The notes beneath the pieces were generated by a model, which had not been told where the DNA came from, did not search any database, and saw only the letters and a list, made by a program, of their open reading frames with translations. This document shows positions 1 through 11,250 of a stretch of 64,000 nucleotides of DNA, one piece after another (position 1 is the first letter of the stretch; each line of letters opens with the position of its first letter). The position numbers and the translations under genes are program-made. This DNA is from Begonia masoniana (Eukaryota; Streptophyta; Magnoliopsida; Cucurbitales; Begoniaceae), in the NCBI GenBank assembly GCA_022432975.1, contig CM039505.1, positions 25,303,825-25,367,824 of the forward strand, written 5' to 3'.

Positions 1-1219
1 TACTTGTTACATTTTTTTATAATCGATACTCACTTTTATCGAATTGTCATACCTTCCAACCATCGCACCTGTTGTACTATATTTGCTCTATATACTCTGA
101 TCAAGCAGCACCAAATGCCTGACGCGATTACTATTTATTGATTACCTTTAACTTCACTAAGTCTCCCTCTATAGTAACAAAAATTTGAAGTGCTCACAAT
201 TCATCGCGGTTACACTAGGTCATTCATCTTGATGCTTAACCATCTCATTCTAAAGTTCCCCATCATCCTATACTTAACCTACTGTATTCTCACCACTATC
301 GCACCAGAACATAACCCACGTACTTTCCCTAACGGTTATCACCTCAACCCAACTACAATCTTAAACGTATGGTCATCAACCCTTCTTTGACTAACCATAC
401 CCCCTTTTATGGCCAAAATCTTTAAAAATCTAAAATCGTTAATTCATTATCGTTACTTCCTCAGTAAGAAACATATATCACTAATCTCACTATATCATAG
501 GGTATGTTATAACACTCTTCTTTCCCTTAGCTTCTCTTACAATCATTCTTCCTCTAGCATTCTAACACAATCATCCCCTTGCTAAGTTAACATCATACCT
601 GAGGTTCCCGTAAATTGGTAAGCGACACCGAATTCTATAAGAGCAAAATCCTTGGGAAAACTTCCATCTGGCGCCCCTACTACATCGAGTAGTCCTTGAT
701 CACAAGACCCTATTTGTTACCTCAGGAGCATCAGTCTGTACCTATCTTACATTCTGACACTTCATACACTCAATTTTAGATTCTAATACAGATTCGAACG
801 TAGGGTCCTAGACCCTTCAATCGATCATAGTTCTCGAGTCAACGTGTCCCAAACGAAATCCAACTTTTGAGCATTTTAATAATATCTTGTAGGGTATACA
901 TATATTTTATGGGCGTCTTATTATTTGAGGTCATCCTTCTACCCATGAGCTAGCTATTCTTAAATTTATCCTTGCCCGAAGGAACCTTCTCATCCGGTAG
1001 ATCCTTTCACTTCAAGGAAAATAACAATTAAAATAAGAATAACCCTAAGTACTTCCCATCTGCCTTCTAACAAAAATAATCCTATCAACCTGTAATCTAT
1101 CAACAAGGTAATAGATCATAAATCAATACTTATTTCGCACTGAGGCAATACCCAATTAAATCACTTTAAATCCTCACTCTGAACTACATCTTTATTCTAA
1201 CATTCTTTATTTCATTAAC
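1..1219. other. Unassigned degenerate sequence left of element A gag
   Basis: AT-rich sequence without a convincing reading frame on either strand. By position it should hold the protease and pol part of the minus-strand element whose gag lies at 1220-2255, but I could not recognise reverse transcriptase, RNase H or integrase motifs by eye. It may be unrelated filler or pol decayed beyond recognition. Nothing else is supported here. Confidence 0.3.
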
Positions 1220-2255
1220 CGCCACTATGAAATTGTACCTGATCTTCCTGCTGGTCGTTCGGTACCAACGACGCTGCGTGTCGCAACCTCTGGTGCAACC
1301 ATTACCGGGCCTCTATTCTGTCTTAGGCAATTATATGTGCTATGACCTTCTTCATTACATTTGTAACATCAGCCTGAACTCGCTTTACACTTACCAAAAT
1401 TATTTTTCTTACACCATAGGCATTGGGGTTTGTGCAAAGGCCCTTGTACACGTTTCTGTCGACTTCGTTCAATTTTCTCCTTGTCAATCCTCTTTACTCC
1501 CCTAATTGGTTGTTGCCTTTGTTCTAGTTGGTGTGGTTGAAAACCCCTGAGGAACCTCTCAATGGACTCCACCTTTGATTTTTATTCTTAAGCTCAATTT
1601 CTTCCACCTCTAAAGCTTTGGCAACCACGTCTGAATATGATACATTCTGATCTCCGGATATCTTCACACCTCTATATATTTCTTCCTTTAACCCTTGCAC
1701 AAAATGATAGATCTTGCTTTCGTTCTCCCCCATTAGATGGCTGACAAAACAGGTTAACGCTTCAAAATCTCTAACATACTCTGTTACCAAACCCGTCTGT
1801 CTAAGCTGGGTGAAATCCGACATCTTATTTGCCCACATGGCACTGTAGAAGTATTCATCAAAACACAACTTATTGATTGGTCCCCACAACATTTCCCCAA
1901 CATTAGTCGTGGTCTGGACGGTGTCCTACTAAAGTTTTGCGTCACGCTCGAGATGCAACGCGGTATAAAAAACCTTCTCTACGTCCTTCACCTTAGCAAG
2001 GTCAAATAAATCTTCCATCTTTCGAATCCACTCCTCAGCATGGACCGGATTTGTAAGTCGTCCATCGACTGTTAGAGGTTGGAGTCGTCTAAAATTTTCA
2101 CTACTATGGTCCCATGAAGTGATCGAGCTCGAATTCCCAAAATCTCTCCCAATCATAAACATTTCAAATTGCTGGGATTGACGAGCAACAAGCTCCGTCA
2201 ATTGCCGGATACTAAAATCCCTCTCATCGGCTTCTCTGTGTTGTCCTCTCACCAT
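1220..2255 (-). pseudogene. Broken gag of Ty3/gypsy element A
   Basis: Gag polyprotein remnant; Gag forms the virus-like particle that packages retrotransposon RNA. The start at 2255 reads MVRGQHREAD, closely like the gag start of element E (MVRGQQRET). A capsid-like region follows with the AEEWIRKMEDLF signature, and the FVQGLKEEIYRGVK signature lies near 1700. Two cysteine-rich knuckles follow: a poor one near 1390-1440 and a good CX2CX4HX4C one (CYKCNEEGHSTYNC) near 1315-1357. The frame is broken around 1893-1928 and again near 1550, so no full Gag can be made. Just past the second knuckle, a stretch like TRSVVGTERPAGRSGT resembles the gag-protease junction of chromodomain gypsy elements. 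The protease is not recognisable beyond that. Confidence 0.82.
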
Positions 2256-2389
2256 TCTTAGAAAATCTTATACACAATAATATACTTAATTTAATAAACT
2301 AAAACTTATACACTTACAGTTGATGAAGCGATCCCACATTGCGGATTGCGCAGTCAGACAATCTATAAAATCGCTTTTAAAATCCGGGT

Positions 2390-2401
2390 GCTCTGATACC
2401 A
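2390..2401 (-). other. Primer binding site of element A
   Basis: The reverse complement reads TGGTATCAGAGC, the standard plant LTR-retrotransposon site complementary to the 3' end of initiator tRNA-Met. It lies 4 bp inside the LTR edge at 2406 and upstream of the gag start at 2255, so it orients element A on the minus strand. Confidence 0.9.
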
Positions 2402-2405
2402 TAAC

Positions 2406-3494
2406 TGTGACGACCCGTACGTCGCCATTGACTTGACGTGACTTTCTTTTATTTAAGACATTTTTGACGTGAAAATTTTTGACTTTTTAAAACTCTAGAG
2501 TCGTTTTCGGTAAAACGTTGAATCGATTTTTAGGTCGTTTAAATCGTTTGAAATACGTGGGAAAACATTCAAAAAATACGTTTTGGAAGTATCGCAAAAT
2601 GTCGGGTTGAAACGTGTTTGAAAATCAAAACTTGAAAAGAATTCATGTTGGGCACTTGACATGCGGTGCGCGCGTCGTGCAGCCATCACGCGCCCATGGC
2701 GCGCAGCCGTCGCACAACACACATTCAGCGCACACGCGGCACACATCTAGTGCACACACGGTGGGCGCGCGTCGCCCACCTGGGTGGCTAGCGGTGGCAG
2801 CCGATCGATCGGCCCTGGGGACCGATCGATCGGACCGATCGATCGGCGAACCCTCTGAAAATCCAGCGCACCCCTGCGCAGGCCCCAGCACACCCCACAC
2901 CCCACTTCTCCATTTTTGACCCTTTTTCACATTTTCTCCATTTCTACCACCTACATTTTACATTAAACTCACCAAAAACCTTCCCCAACCTCTCTAAACG
3001 TAAAACACTTCAAAACCCCAAAACTTGACTCAAAACATAACTTAAAAGTGTTAGAAAACGTGGAAGAAATTTAAGAAATCAAACTACATGGATCGATCTA
3101 AAAACCAAACGAATCCATGCATAATCTAATAGCCCAAACAATTCCAGTATAATTTTCAAAAAGACAACAATCTAAACAAAGTTTTAGAACATCAACACAA
3201 AACCTATACATCACCTAAATCCAAAAAAAAAACTTTACAACATAACTTAAACCTCGAGACGTCACCCACGAGAAAAATACGCCCGACTGCCACAACCAAC
3301 CCCGCAAGCTCGTCTCGCCAACTACACCTACACATCAGCCTGAGGGTCTGAGTTCTCATACATACGGTCCGTACCTACATCATAGAGTTCAACTAATGAG
3401 GCTAAAGCTCAGTAAGATCATATAATGCAAGGGATGCACGTGCTATGCATGAACATTTCGCAAACATGAACATTACTTTACATTTACATTCAAG
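2406..3494 (-). mobile_element. Truncated 5' LTR of element A
   Basis: Begins TGTGACGACCC on the plus strand, next to the primer site. It contains a GC-rich block (2650-2890) with a GGTGGGCG/CGCCCACC hairpin (2760-2780) and three 12-bp palindromes. Near 3362-3385 it carries the acceptor-side module (CCTACATCAT) found in the other LTRs, but the matching donor-side arm is absent. No second terminus or target duplication is visible, so the LTR appears cut off around 3494, where sequence starting TGTAACATCCGG begins. Confidence 0.6.
2801..2846. repeat. Three CCGATCGATCGG palindromes
   Basis: The 12-bp perfect palindrome CCGATCGATCGG occurs at 2801-2812, 2822-2833 and 2835-2846, the last two separated by one A. 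They sit in the GC-rich block of the element A LTR next to a hairpin at 2760-2780. Function unknown. Confidence 0.9.
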
Positions 3495-4136
3495 TTGTAA
3501 CATCCGGTTTTACGGGTTTTTGGCTAAGATTTCTAGAAATAATCTAGTAAAGGTATTTTTAAGATTTTTGAGAATGATAAGATTTGCAATGCTTGTCAAA
3601 TGAGAAAGCAAACTAAGAGTTGGTTTGCCTCTAAAAAGTTGTCATTTTCAAAGCCCATTTGATTACTTCATATAAATCTTTTTGGCCTATGAATTACCGT
3701 GAGTATAGGAGGCAAACACTGTGCCTATGTCACAGTAGATGACCTAATTTTTCGTACCTAATTTTCCTTATATTGTTTGTGTATCAAAATTCACCTCTCT
3801 CAATCTATCGACTTTCCTACCATACTTAAGTTTCAATGGCAACAAAAATCCACCAAAGTTACCTTCAAGAGGAAGGGTGCTCTAAGTCGTCTCAATTATG
3901 AACGTCCACCAAATTTTTCTCTCCACAATTCAAGACAATTGGTTTCCAAAATTGGTACGATACTGATATTAAGAATCAATCCATTATTTGTTCACGAATA
4001 ATTGATTTTGATAACTTCAAAATGGACATCAAGACCATGTGAGTTTCATGGATCTCTATCTCTTAAAAAAGATATACAATGGACATAAATCTAATCCTCG
4101 ATTATGTGATTTTGCATCACATAATCGATGTCTTTA
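3495..4136. other. LTR-like start and degenerate coding-like sequence
   Basis: Starts TGTAACATCCGGTTTTACGG, which looks like the 5' edge of another gypsy-type LTR, but no partner end was found. From about 3780 the sequence has coding-like composition on the plus strand with frame changes (for example a stretch reading QNWYDTDIKNQSIICSRI near 3948-4001). This block and 8047-8508 were contiguous before the TRIM at 4142-8041 inserted, because the TRIM is bounded by a target duplication. Confidence 0.35.
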
Positions 4137-4141
4137 GCAAT

Positions 4142-4545
4142 TGTGATGATCCAAATGTGCACGTATGAGTACGACTGTTGGGCAAACCTCGGGTCGCGGG
4201 GCAAACCTTGGAATCTAAGCCGAGTGTAGGTGAATCCTGGACTCGAGTATAGGCGAATCCCGGGTCGTAAAAAGGGGGTCGTCACAATCCCACATCGCTT
4301 AGGGAAGTATGTGGAAATGAAATATATGTAAAGAGACCCTCCCAATATAGTAAGACGCGTTTTGGAGCACGATTGGCAACGGATCCCATAAGAACTCCGA
4401 AGTTAAAAGTGCTTCGGCGAGAGAAATTCCAGGTTGGGTGACCTTCTGGGAAGTTCTCGCCAAACAAAGCCGTGAGGGTAGGATATTGGGCTACGGCCCA
4501 ATCCCCAGAGCGGACAATATCTTGTTGGGAAAAGGGGTCGTTACA
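4142..4545 (+). mobile_element. TRIM LTR1
   Basis: 404 bp, TGTGATGATCC...GTCGTTACA. It holds a TCCCACATCGC stretch, which plant genomes often show upstream of 5S-like TRIM sequence, then the 5S-derived block at 4365-4461. The primer site follows 2 bp after its end. Confidence 0.85.
4365..4461 (+). pseudogene. 5S rRNA-derived segment in the TRIM LTR
   Basis: The sequence follows the plant 5S rRNA from its middle to near its 3' end, including GGATCCCATAAGAACTCCGA and a tail reading GGGTGACCTTCTGGGAAGT. The RNA polymerase III internal control region is partly kept: the A-box-like AAGTTAAAAGTGCT (4400-4413) has a changed core, and the C-box-like GTTGGGTGACC (4432-4442) differs by one base from the usual form. 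It lacks the 5' third of 5S and is not a functional rRNA gene. In Cassandra this segment is thought to give a polymerase III promoter and an rRNA-like fold. Confidence 0.85.
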
Positions 4546-4547
4546 AA

Positions 4548-4560
4548 TGGTATCAGAGCC
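4548..4560 (+). other. TRIM primer binding site
   Basis: TGGTATCAGAGCC, complementary to initiator tRNA-Met, 2 bp after LTR1. A decayed second copy (TGGTATTAGAGTC) lies at 4765-4777 after LTR2, showing that the internal domain itself is duplicated. Confidence 0.9.
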
Positions 4561-4616
4561 TATACCAAACCGGAAATATGGCCAACGAGGACGTTGGGCC
4601 CCCGAAGGGGGGTGAT

Positions 4617-4762
4617 TGTGATGATCCAAATGTGCACGTATGAGTACGACTGCGGGAAAAACCTCGGGTTGCGGGGCAAACCTCGGGACCTAAGCTGAGT
4701 GTAGGCGAATCCCGGACTCGAGTATAGGTGAATCCCGGGTCGTAAAAAAAGGGGTCGTTACA
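4617..4762 (+). mobile_element. TRIM LTR2, short form without 5S
   Basis: 146 bp with the same ends as LTR1 (TGTGATGATCC...GTCGTTACA) but lacking the 5S block, as if the middle of the LTR had been deleted. It is preceded by a purine tract (GAAGGGGGGTGAT) and followed by a second internal copy ending in GAGGGGGGGTGATTG at 4835. Confidence 0.82.
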
Positions 4763-5638
4763 AATGGTATTAGAGTCTGTAACCAACCGGAAATGTGGTC
4801 AACGAGGACGTTGGGCCCCTGAGGGGGGGTGATTGTGTAACGACCCCAACCCCGTAGGGCCGTCACAGGACCTGACTTTACATTGACATAACCTTTACCT
4901 AAGCCCTCGTATTCTTTTGCATAAACTTTTTCTTTTTCACTCGACACTATAAAATAAACCGAACCTAGACAATTGACCCACCTCTAACAACCTTTAGGGA
5001 CTAACTTTGACTTAAACATTTAACATTTAAGCGTAAAACATTTCTACATTTAAAACATTTAAAACATTTGACAACATTTAAACTAGACTAAATCCATTAA
5101 TAACTTAAACAATTAAAACATTTAAAACAATTAAAGTAAGATCAATTAAAACACGACACTATATAACCGATACTCAAGAAAACAACTGCGTGGATCGCTC
5201 TAAAAATCGAGCGTAGCCTTACCTGTTTTAAAAACGACACAAACAGTTAAAATACCCAAACGGTCCAGTATGTTCTCCAAAATAAAGACTTCACATCTTA
5301 GATATTCTACTACCGCATCATACACATCAAAAAACTCTACTTTCATACGTTTTCCTATCACAACCAATCGATCTACATACGTAACATTTTCATACTTTAC
5401 CATCACATTCTATAACTACATTTCATAGGTCACTTTCTTAATCAAAATACTTTCTTAATCAAAATGACACTTAAACATTCCCAAAACAGACACATCCCAT
5501 ACTAACCACAGACACCTACTAACCACGGTCGGAATCGCCCTAACAATATTGCCGGGTTGCCACCATGGTCGTACTCCTCCAACTGCGTCCATGATCCTAG
5601 CATGCTCATGAAATCTCACCGTACCTGTTCTTCAGTAC

Positions 5639-6302
5639 CTACATCACAGAACTCAAACTATAAGCCTAATGCTTAGCAAGTAGTGACTAGATGAATTTAA
5701 AACATTTAGCTTAACATATGCAGTTTCTATAGTTTCATCGTACCTAATCGTTTCGTTTCAGTTTATATCGTTTCCATCATACGTATTCATTTCGTTTACA
5801 TCATACATATTCATTTCGTTTACTTCATACATACATATATACATATAATCCTCTACCAATGGAGGGCGGATTAGTTTCTCCATCTCTAGACGTTCCACAA
5901 TCTACATCTGAAGGGTGAACCACTTCCCTCAGACACTTTACATTTTCTGGACGTTCCACGATCTACATCTGAAGGGTGAACCACTTCCCTCAGACACTTT
6001 ACATTTTCTGGACGTTCCACGATCTACATCTGAAGGGTGAATCACTTCCCTCAGACACTTTACATTTTCTGGACGTTCCACAATTTACATCTGAAGGGTG
6101 AACCACTTCCCTCAGACACTTTACATTTTCATTTTACATCGTTGTTGTTTCTACATTCAATCGTGAAAACATATGCTAAAAAATTTTCGTACTTTACTTA
6201 AAACGTGATGCGTGAGAAAGCTAAACGTACATAAAAACATGCAACATAACCTAACGTTCTGTGATGTAGGCCCGAAGGCAACACGCATGCAACACTACTT
6301 AC
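5639..6302 (-). other. Candidate LTR leader intron with complementary ends (solo LTR 4836-7568)
   Basis: Read on the minus strand: mini-exon ending GGACGTCAG, donor GTAAGT (6302 downwards), then CCTACATCACAGAAC (6270-6256). At the other end lies GTTCTGTGATGTAGG (5652-5638) with the acceptor AG at 5640-5639. The arms are perfect 15-bp complements. Splicing is inferred from the pattern shared with other LTR families here and is not demonstrated. Confidence 0.5.
5889..6130. repeat. 61-bp tandem repeat, about 4 copies
   Basis: The unit begins GACGTTCCACRATCTACATC and ends TTTACATTTTCTG. Four consecutive copies differ at only a few positions. It lies inside the candidate second leader intron of the solo LTR (5639-6302). 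Confidence 0.92.
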
Positions 6303-7571
6303 CTGACGTCCTTAGCAATTTATCTGAATTCCGTCTCTTAACCGTGGAACCTGAAAAACCTAACATATCAAAACGTTGCATTAGAACTCGCTCGACATAA
6401 CTAAACTCTTATTTTCTTCAAAACATCTTAAACTACTAGTTATAGCTTAATTTAACTAGAACCTAACTAAACGGGCCACTATTTTGGGTTTGGTAAAAAC
6501 CGACCCGAAACTCAAACGTGCATAACTTTCACGTCGGTTATCAGAATCGAATGATTCCAGCGGCCACGTACTCCTCTAATAACCTATTTTAATCTGCCAA
6601 AAGGAATTTTAAAACAAATAACAGGAACTAGGTCAAAAATCACAAAACCCGAACTGCCCCTTTTTCCCAAAATTTCTCTTTTTCAATTTTTCATCAAAAC
6701 TCTCTCAATTCCTCACTAATCTATCCTCCTAACATCCAATTAACATAAACTAACCTAAAATCGAAATTCCAATTCAGAAAACCCGAAATCCCAAAACCTA
6801 GCCCCTCGGTTTTTCCCCAAATCCGAGCTCCTCATTGCTCGGTAATCCATGCCAGCACCGAGCTCGGCCAATTGACGCTAAAAGCAACCAAAAAGGGCCG
6901 GTGGACGGAGCTCAATCGAGCTCGCCACCGTCGGCCATGAACAAAACGAAAACAGGGAAGAAACTCAACCTGTTTTCGGTCGGGTCTGGCGCGGAGAAGG
7001 CCGAACCGAGCTCTGGTTCAGCTCGCCGGCGTCTGCACGCCAGAATGGTGGTCGGAAACGCCGGGTCGCCGGAGAAGAGTCGTCGCGGCTCTTCGTCTCT
7101 CTCGGCGTCGGGAGCTCTCAGCAGAGGAATGGCTTCTTCGTGAAGCCATTCGATTTTTGAATAAAAATTATAATTAGAATTATAATTTTTATTTACCAAT
7201 TACTTAAATGCCCCTCCTTCAATTCTATGCTTAATTCATTAATTATTCTATCGATTCGGTTTCTCTGCAATTTCCTTATTTCTCCAAATATTCCAACTTA
7301 ATCTTAGAGTTCTAACAAAACTCACCGTTCACAAAACGGACTTATTTTGCTATTTTTACGAATTAACATACTAAAAGGGTAAAACGGGAACTCTAACATT
7401 ATTCTTTTCGATTTGGGTTTCTAAAATTTCACTTATTCCTCTAAAAATTCCTGTAAATTTCTAGGGCTCTAAGGAAACATCCCGCTCAAGAAAATACTTT
7501 AATTTGCCATTTACGAAAATTATCTAAGAAATTAGAAAATCCTAAGATCCGAAAATCCGGGCGTTACAGAT

Positions 7572-8041
7572 TGTGATGACCCGAATGGAATGTGTACGAC
7601 TGCGGGGCAAACCTTGGGACCTAAGCTGAGTGTAGGTGAATCCTGGACTCGAGTATAGGCGAATCCCGGGTAGTAAAAAAGGGGTCGTCACAATCCCACA
7701 TCGCTTGGGGAAGTATGTGGAAATGAAACATATGTACCCTCCGAATATGCACGTATGGGTACGATGGCTTCACGAACCGGAACCCGGATGGCGATACGTC
7801 CGCATGGGCGAACTGGAAGGTGACAGGTCGTAAAAAGAGGGTCTCTTTACATATGTTTTATTTCCACATACTTCCCTAAGCAATGTGGGATTGTGACGAC
7901 CCCCTTTTTACGACCCGAGATTCGCCTATACTCGAGTCCAGGATTCGCCTACACTCGGCTTAGGTCCCGAGATTTGCCCCACAACTCGAGGTTTGTCCCG
8001 CAGTCGTACACATAAGTACACATTCCATTCGGGTCATCACA
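7572..8041. repeat. Inverted repeat (hairpin) forming the right end of the TRIM
   Basis: 7572-7735 (TGTGATGACCCGAATGG...) is mirrored by 7845-8041 (...CCATTCGGGTCATCACA), leaving about 100 bp between as a loop. The right arm is an inverted copy of the first 200 bp of the TRIM LTR and stops before the 5S block. It also makes the two ends of the whole unit (4142 and 8041) inverted repeats of each other. Confidence 0.88.
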
Positions 8042-8046
8042 GCAAT

Positions 8047-8322
8047 TGCACCAAAACCTTCCTTATAAGCCTCTTTTGATTAAGATTATTGACAATCATA
8101 GAATTGCTATTTCTCTAGACGAGCATGTCAATAAAGAACGAGCAATGGATGTTGACAATCTCAACACTTTAGCTTGTACGATAATTATTGAAGTTCGTCG
8201 AGAATGGTTATTCAAGGCTGGTCCCTTAACCTCAACTTCAACAGTCCTCCAACTGCTCCCACTCAAGATAAACTGATGCAAATGCTCCATCTCGGACCTC
8301 TCCTCCTCACTATTCTCAATAG
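8047..8322 (+). other. Coding-like sequence, frame-broken
   Basis: Continuation of the 3495-4136 block beyond the TRIM. A plus-strand frame is open at 8046-8276 but matches nothing I recognise, and it runs by frame changes into the better-supported fragment at 8323-8508. Confidence 0.25.
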
Positions 8323-8508
8323 TTATCTAGCATTGAGGAGAAATTAGATATTCTTTCGGCTTTCCTCTCAAGCTTGACTTCTGAAACTGAACGCATGGAA
8401 CACCAGTTTCAAGATCAAAGCGTATCTTTATTGTGTTTCCAGGATGAGACTAGGTCCAAGCTTGATGCTCTTGATCATTGTTTTGAGAAATTCATACAAA
8501 ATTGTTGA
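8323..8508 (+). pseudogene. Carboxy-terminal fragment of an unrecognised, probably retroelement-borne protein
   Basis: An open stretch of about 60 codons without its own start, ending TGA at 8506-8508. The peptide is rich in Leu, Ser, Glu and Asp with heptad-like spacing (LDILSAFLSSL, SETERMEHQFQDQS, SKLDALDHCFEKF), suggesting a short coiled coil. A TAG lies just upstream at 8320 in the same frame, and earlier sequence is in another frame. It faintly resembles the tails of envelope-like or plant-transposon proteins annotated on cucurbit retroelements; I cannot confirm that by eye. Confidence 0.4.
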
Positions 8509-10448
8509 TCCAAAACATTCATTATTGAGCCTCACCCTCTAGCCGATCCTAGCACCCCTGATGTTGAACCTCTACTAATATCTAGGAGTAGATTTAGTTT
8601 GCTTTGATGACTTTGATGTAGAACTTAAGTATTATTGTTTTAATATCATTTAGATTCATACATATTGTTGTGAACTTGGTGTTTAGTTCTTTCTACCCTA
8701 TTTGCTATGATGTTAGATACATTTCTTGTGAACTTGATTATGCATATGTCTAGACGTGGTATATTTTTTAAATGGAAGATTTTTTTTAATTTTTTAATTT
8801 TTTATTTTTTATTATTTATTATGATAAAGTGGGAGAGGTAATGCAAGGGCAACGTTGCCCTATTTTTCAAATAAGGGGGAGAAAGTTATGAAAAGGGGAG
8901 AGATATCGGTCAAAGGATGAAATCAAATTAAACAATGGGCACGTTCTGAGGGGGAGTAAAATAACTTATCTATAAGTATGTACTGAGGAGGAGTAGTACG
9001 TTTATGTCATATGATAAGGGAATTTCTAGAATAACTTAGATTAAATATTGTTATCATAAAAAAATGGAAGATTATTTGGTTAATAGGAACTAAACTTAAT
9101 TATTTTGACAATGATTGTCCTTGATTGATTATTTTAATTCTAAGTTGATGGTTAATGTATTTAATTAGATAATTTAATTCTAAGTTCATGGATTATTACT
9201 CTAATTTGAAATACCCTTGAAAATGACCATTTGAAATTATTACCTTTTTTTATTGAGTGTATATAGCATTCGCAAAGTTCATGTTTAGGACTAAAATGAA
9301 AATATCATTCAAGTGTTAAATTTTCTTGTGTGAGTGTCTATTGTCTAAGAGCGGACTCCCAGTCCCAAGCAATGTGAAAATGGAGATGACCGCAGATGCC
9401 CAGTATAGAACACGTATTTTGACGCAGTCACCCACAACGACAACCCAAAGAAAGTTGTGGAGGCCCAAAGGCAAGACAATTTTTTCAATATTATCTTCCA
9501 AACTCATGATTTGTTGTTTGTGGTAAAAGAAAGGGTGAACCCTGTGAAGCTTTGTAAAAGTTTGATTGACTGACAAGAGATCAATCAATCACAGGTGAAG
9601 ACCTTGAAGCATTTTAAATGTTTGATTGATATCAAGAAGATCAATTACGTATAACCAGAAGGGTTACAGAAAATAAATTTTCAAGAAGGAGCCTTGAAGC
9701 GCAGACATAAACGATTTGATTGAACTACGTTAGCAAACTGTGTTTATATATATATATATATATATCTCTCTATCTCTTTATTATTGGTAGTGTTTGTTTG
9801 CGTATTGATTAGCTTTCTAAACAAGAGAGAAAATACTTAGTTGAAGAAAGCAAACTAACTTAATTCACTCATTTTTAGGTTATAACAATCCTACTGGCAC
9901 CTTATGGGTTTTATCCTTAAGCTAGATTTGAAAGATCCCAAATAACGTTTGAATAAATAAATTCAATCTCAAAAGGCTGAAGGCATGATTTCTTGTGAAA
10001 ATCATCAATTGCACGTGAATGACAATGGATCTTCTTTTTCTATCATCATTGACAATAACTTGTGCTTCTTGTGCTTCATCATTACGTCTATATCGAGCTC
10101 ATTTTGTCACTACCCTCTTGCTATGGCTTGGTGAAATGATGGTGGGAGTACAACCAAAAATCTTCTTGTGCCCTTCGTATGCTAAAAAAAAAAAATGCAA
10201 ACATCAGTGCATGGTTCAGATCTTATCTCCCAGCACATGTGTTGGACATTTTCATATCTGAATATGTTTCAAACTAGGTTGTGACTGATGCAACACTCTA
10301 AGAGAGTCTTAGGTACAATTTAGACAAAATAATTCATAATTTAGGTTGATTGAAGCACGAAATATAATTCGTATACTATTTAATAATATTAGTCAAAATA
10401 TCTTGCATCATTCAATCTTTTTACACAAAAGTTTTTGAAAAAATTATT
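8509..10448. other. AT-rich intergenic sequence
   Basis: No recognisable gene. It holds poly-T stretches near 8765-8820, a short TA microsatellite at 9747-9767, and scattered small open frames (9326-9526, 10019-10261) without motifs or codon structure I trust. Confidence 0.6.

Positions 10449-11250
<802 letters not shown>

Larger units (their letters stand above)
4836..7568 (-). mobile_element. Solo LTR inserted in the TRIM
   Basis: 2733 bp from TGTAACGACCCC to GGGCGTTACA with a perfect 5-bp target duplication GATTG (4831-4835, 7569-7573) and no internal region, so it is a solo LTR left by LTR-LTR recombination. Orientation is minus, judged by the leader modules: on the minus strand the donor CAG/GTAAGT lies at 6303/6302 and the acceptor GATGTAG/G at 5639/5638. 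It contains four tandem 61-bp units (5889-6130). The open frame at 6835-7143 looks like GC-rich leader sequence, not a gene. Confidence 0.92.
4142..8041 (+). mobile_element. Rearranged Cassandra-like TRIM (non-coding, interrupted by a solo LTR)
   Basis: A terminal-repeat retrotransposon in miniature, with no protein genes, flanked by the 5-bp target duplication GCAAT (4137-4141 and 8042-8046). Order: LTR1 with 5S rRNA-derived sequence (4142-4545), primer site and about 70 bp of internal sequence ending in a purine tract, a short LTR2 without the 5S part (4617-4762), a second internal copy (4763-4835), and a third LTR start (from 7572) that runs into an inverted arm ending at 8041. The ends are therefore TGTGATGATCC and its near inverse GGGTCATCACA, not direct repeats. 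A 2.7-kb solo LTR (4836-7568) splits the second internal copy from LTR3. Cassandra TRIMs are known for 5S sequence in their LTRs and move with proteins of other elements. Confidence 0.85.

Noticed and set aside
6835..7143. 102-codon Ser/Arg-rich frame
   Set aside because: It lies in the GC-rich part of a solo LTR, overlapped by an open frame on the other strand; no motif.
4142..8041. DNA transposon or MITE because of inverted ends
   Set aside because: Primer sites, purine tracts, LTR edges and 5S sequence identify a TRIM retroelement. The inverted end is explained by an inverted LTR copy.
10019..10261. 80-codon plus-strand frame with hydrophobic stretch
   Set aside because: No motif or start context; likely chance in AT-rich DNA.
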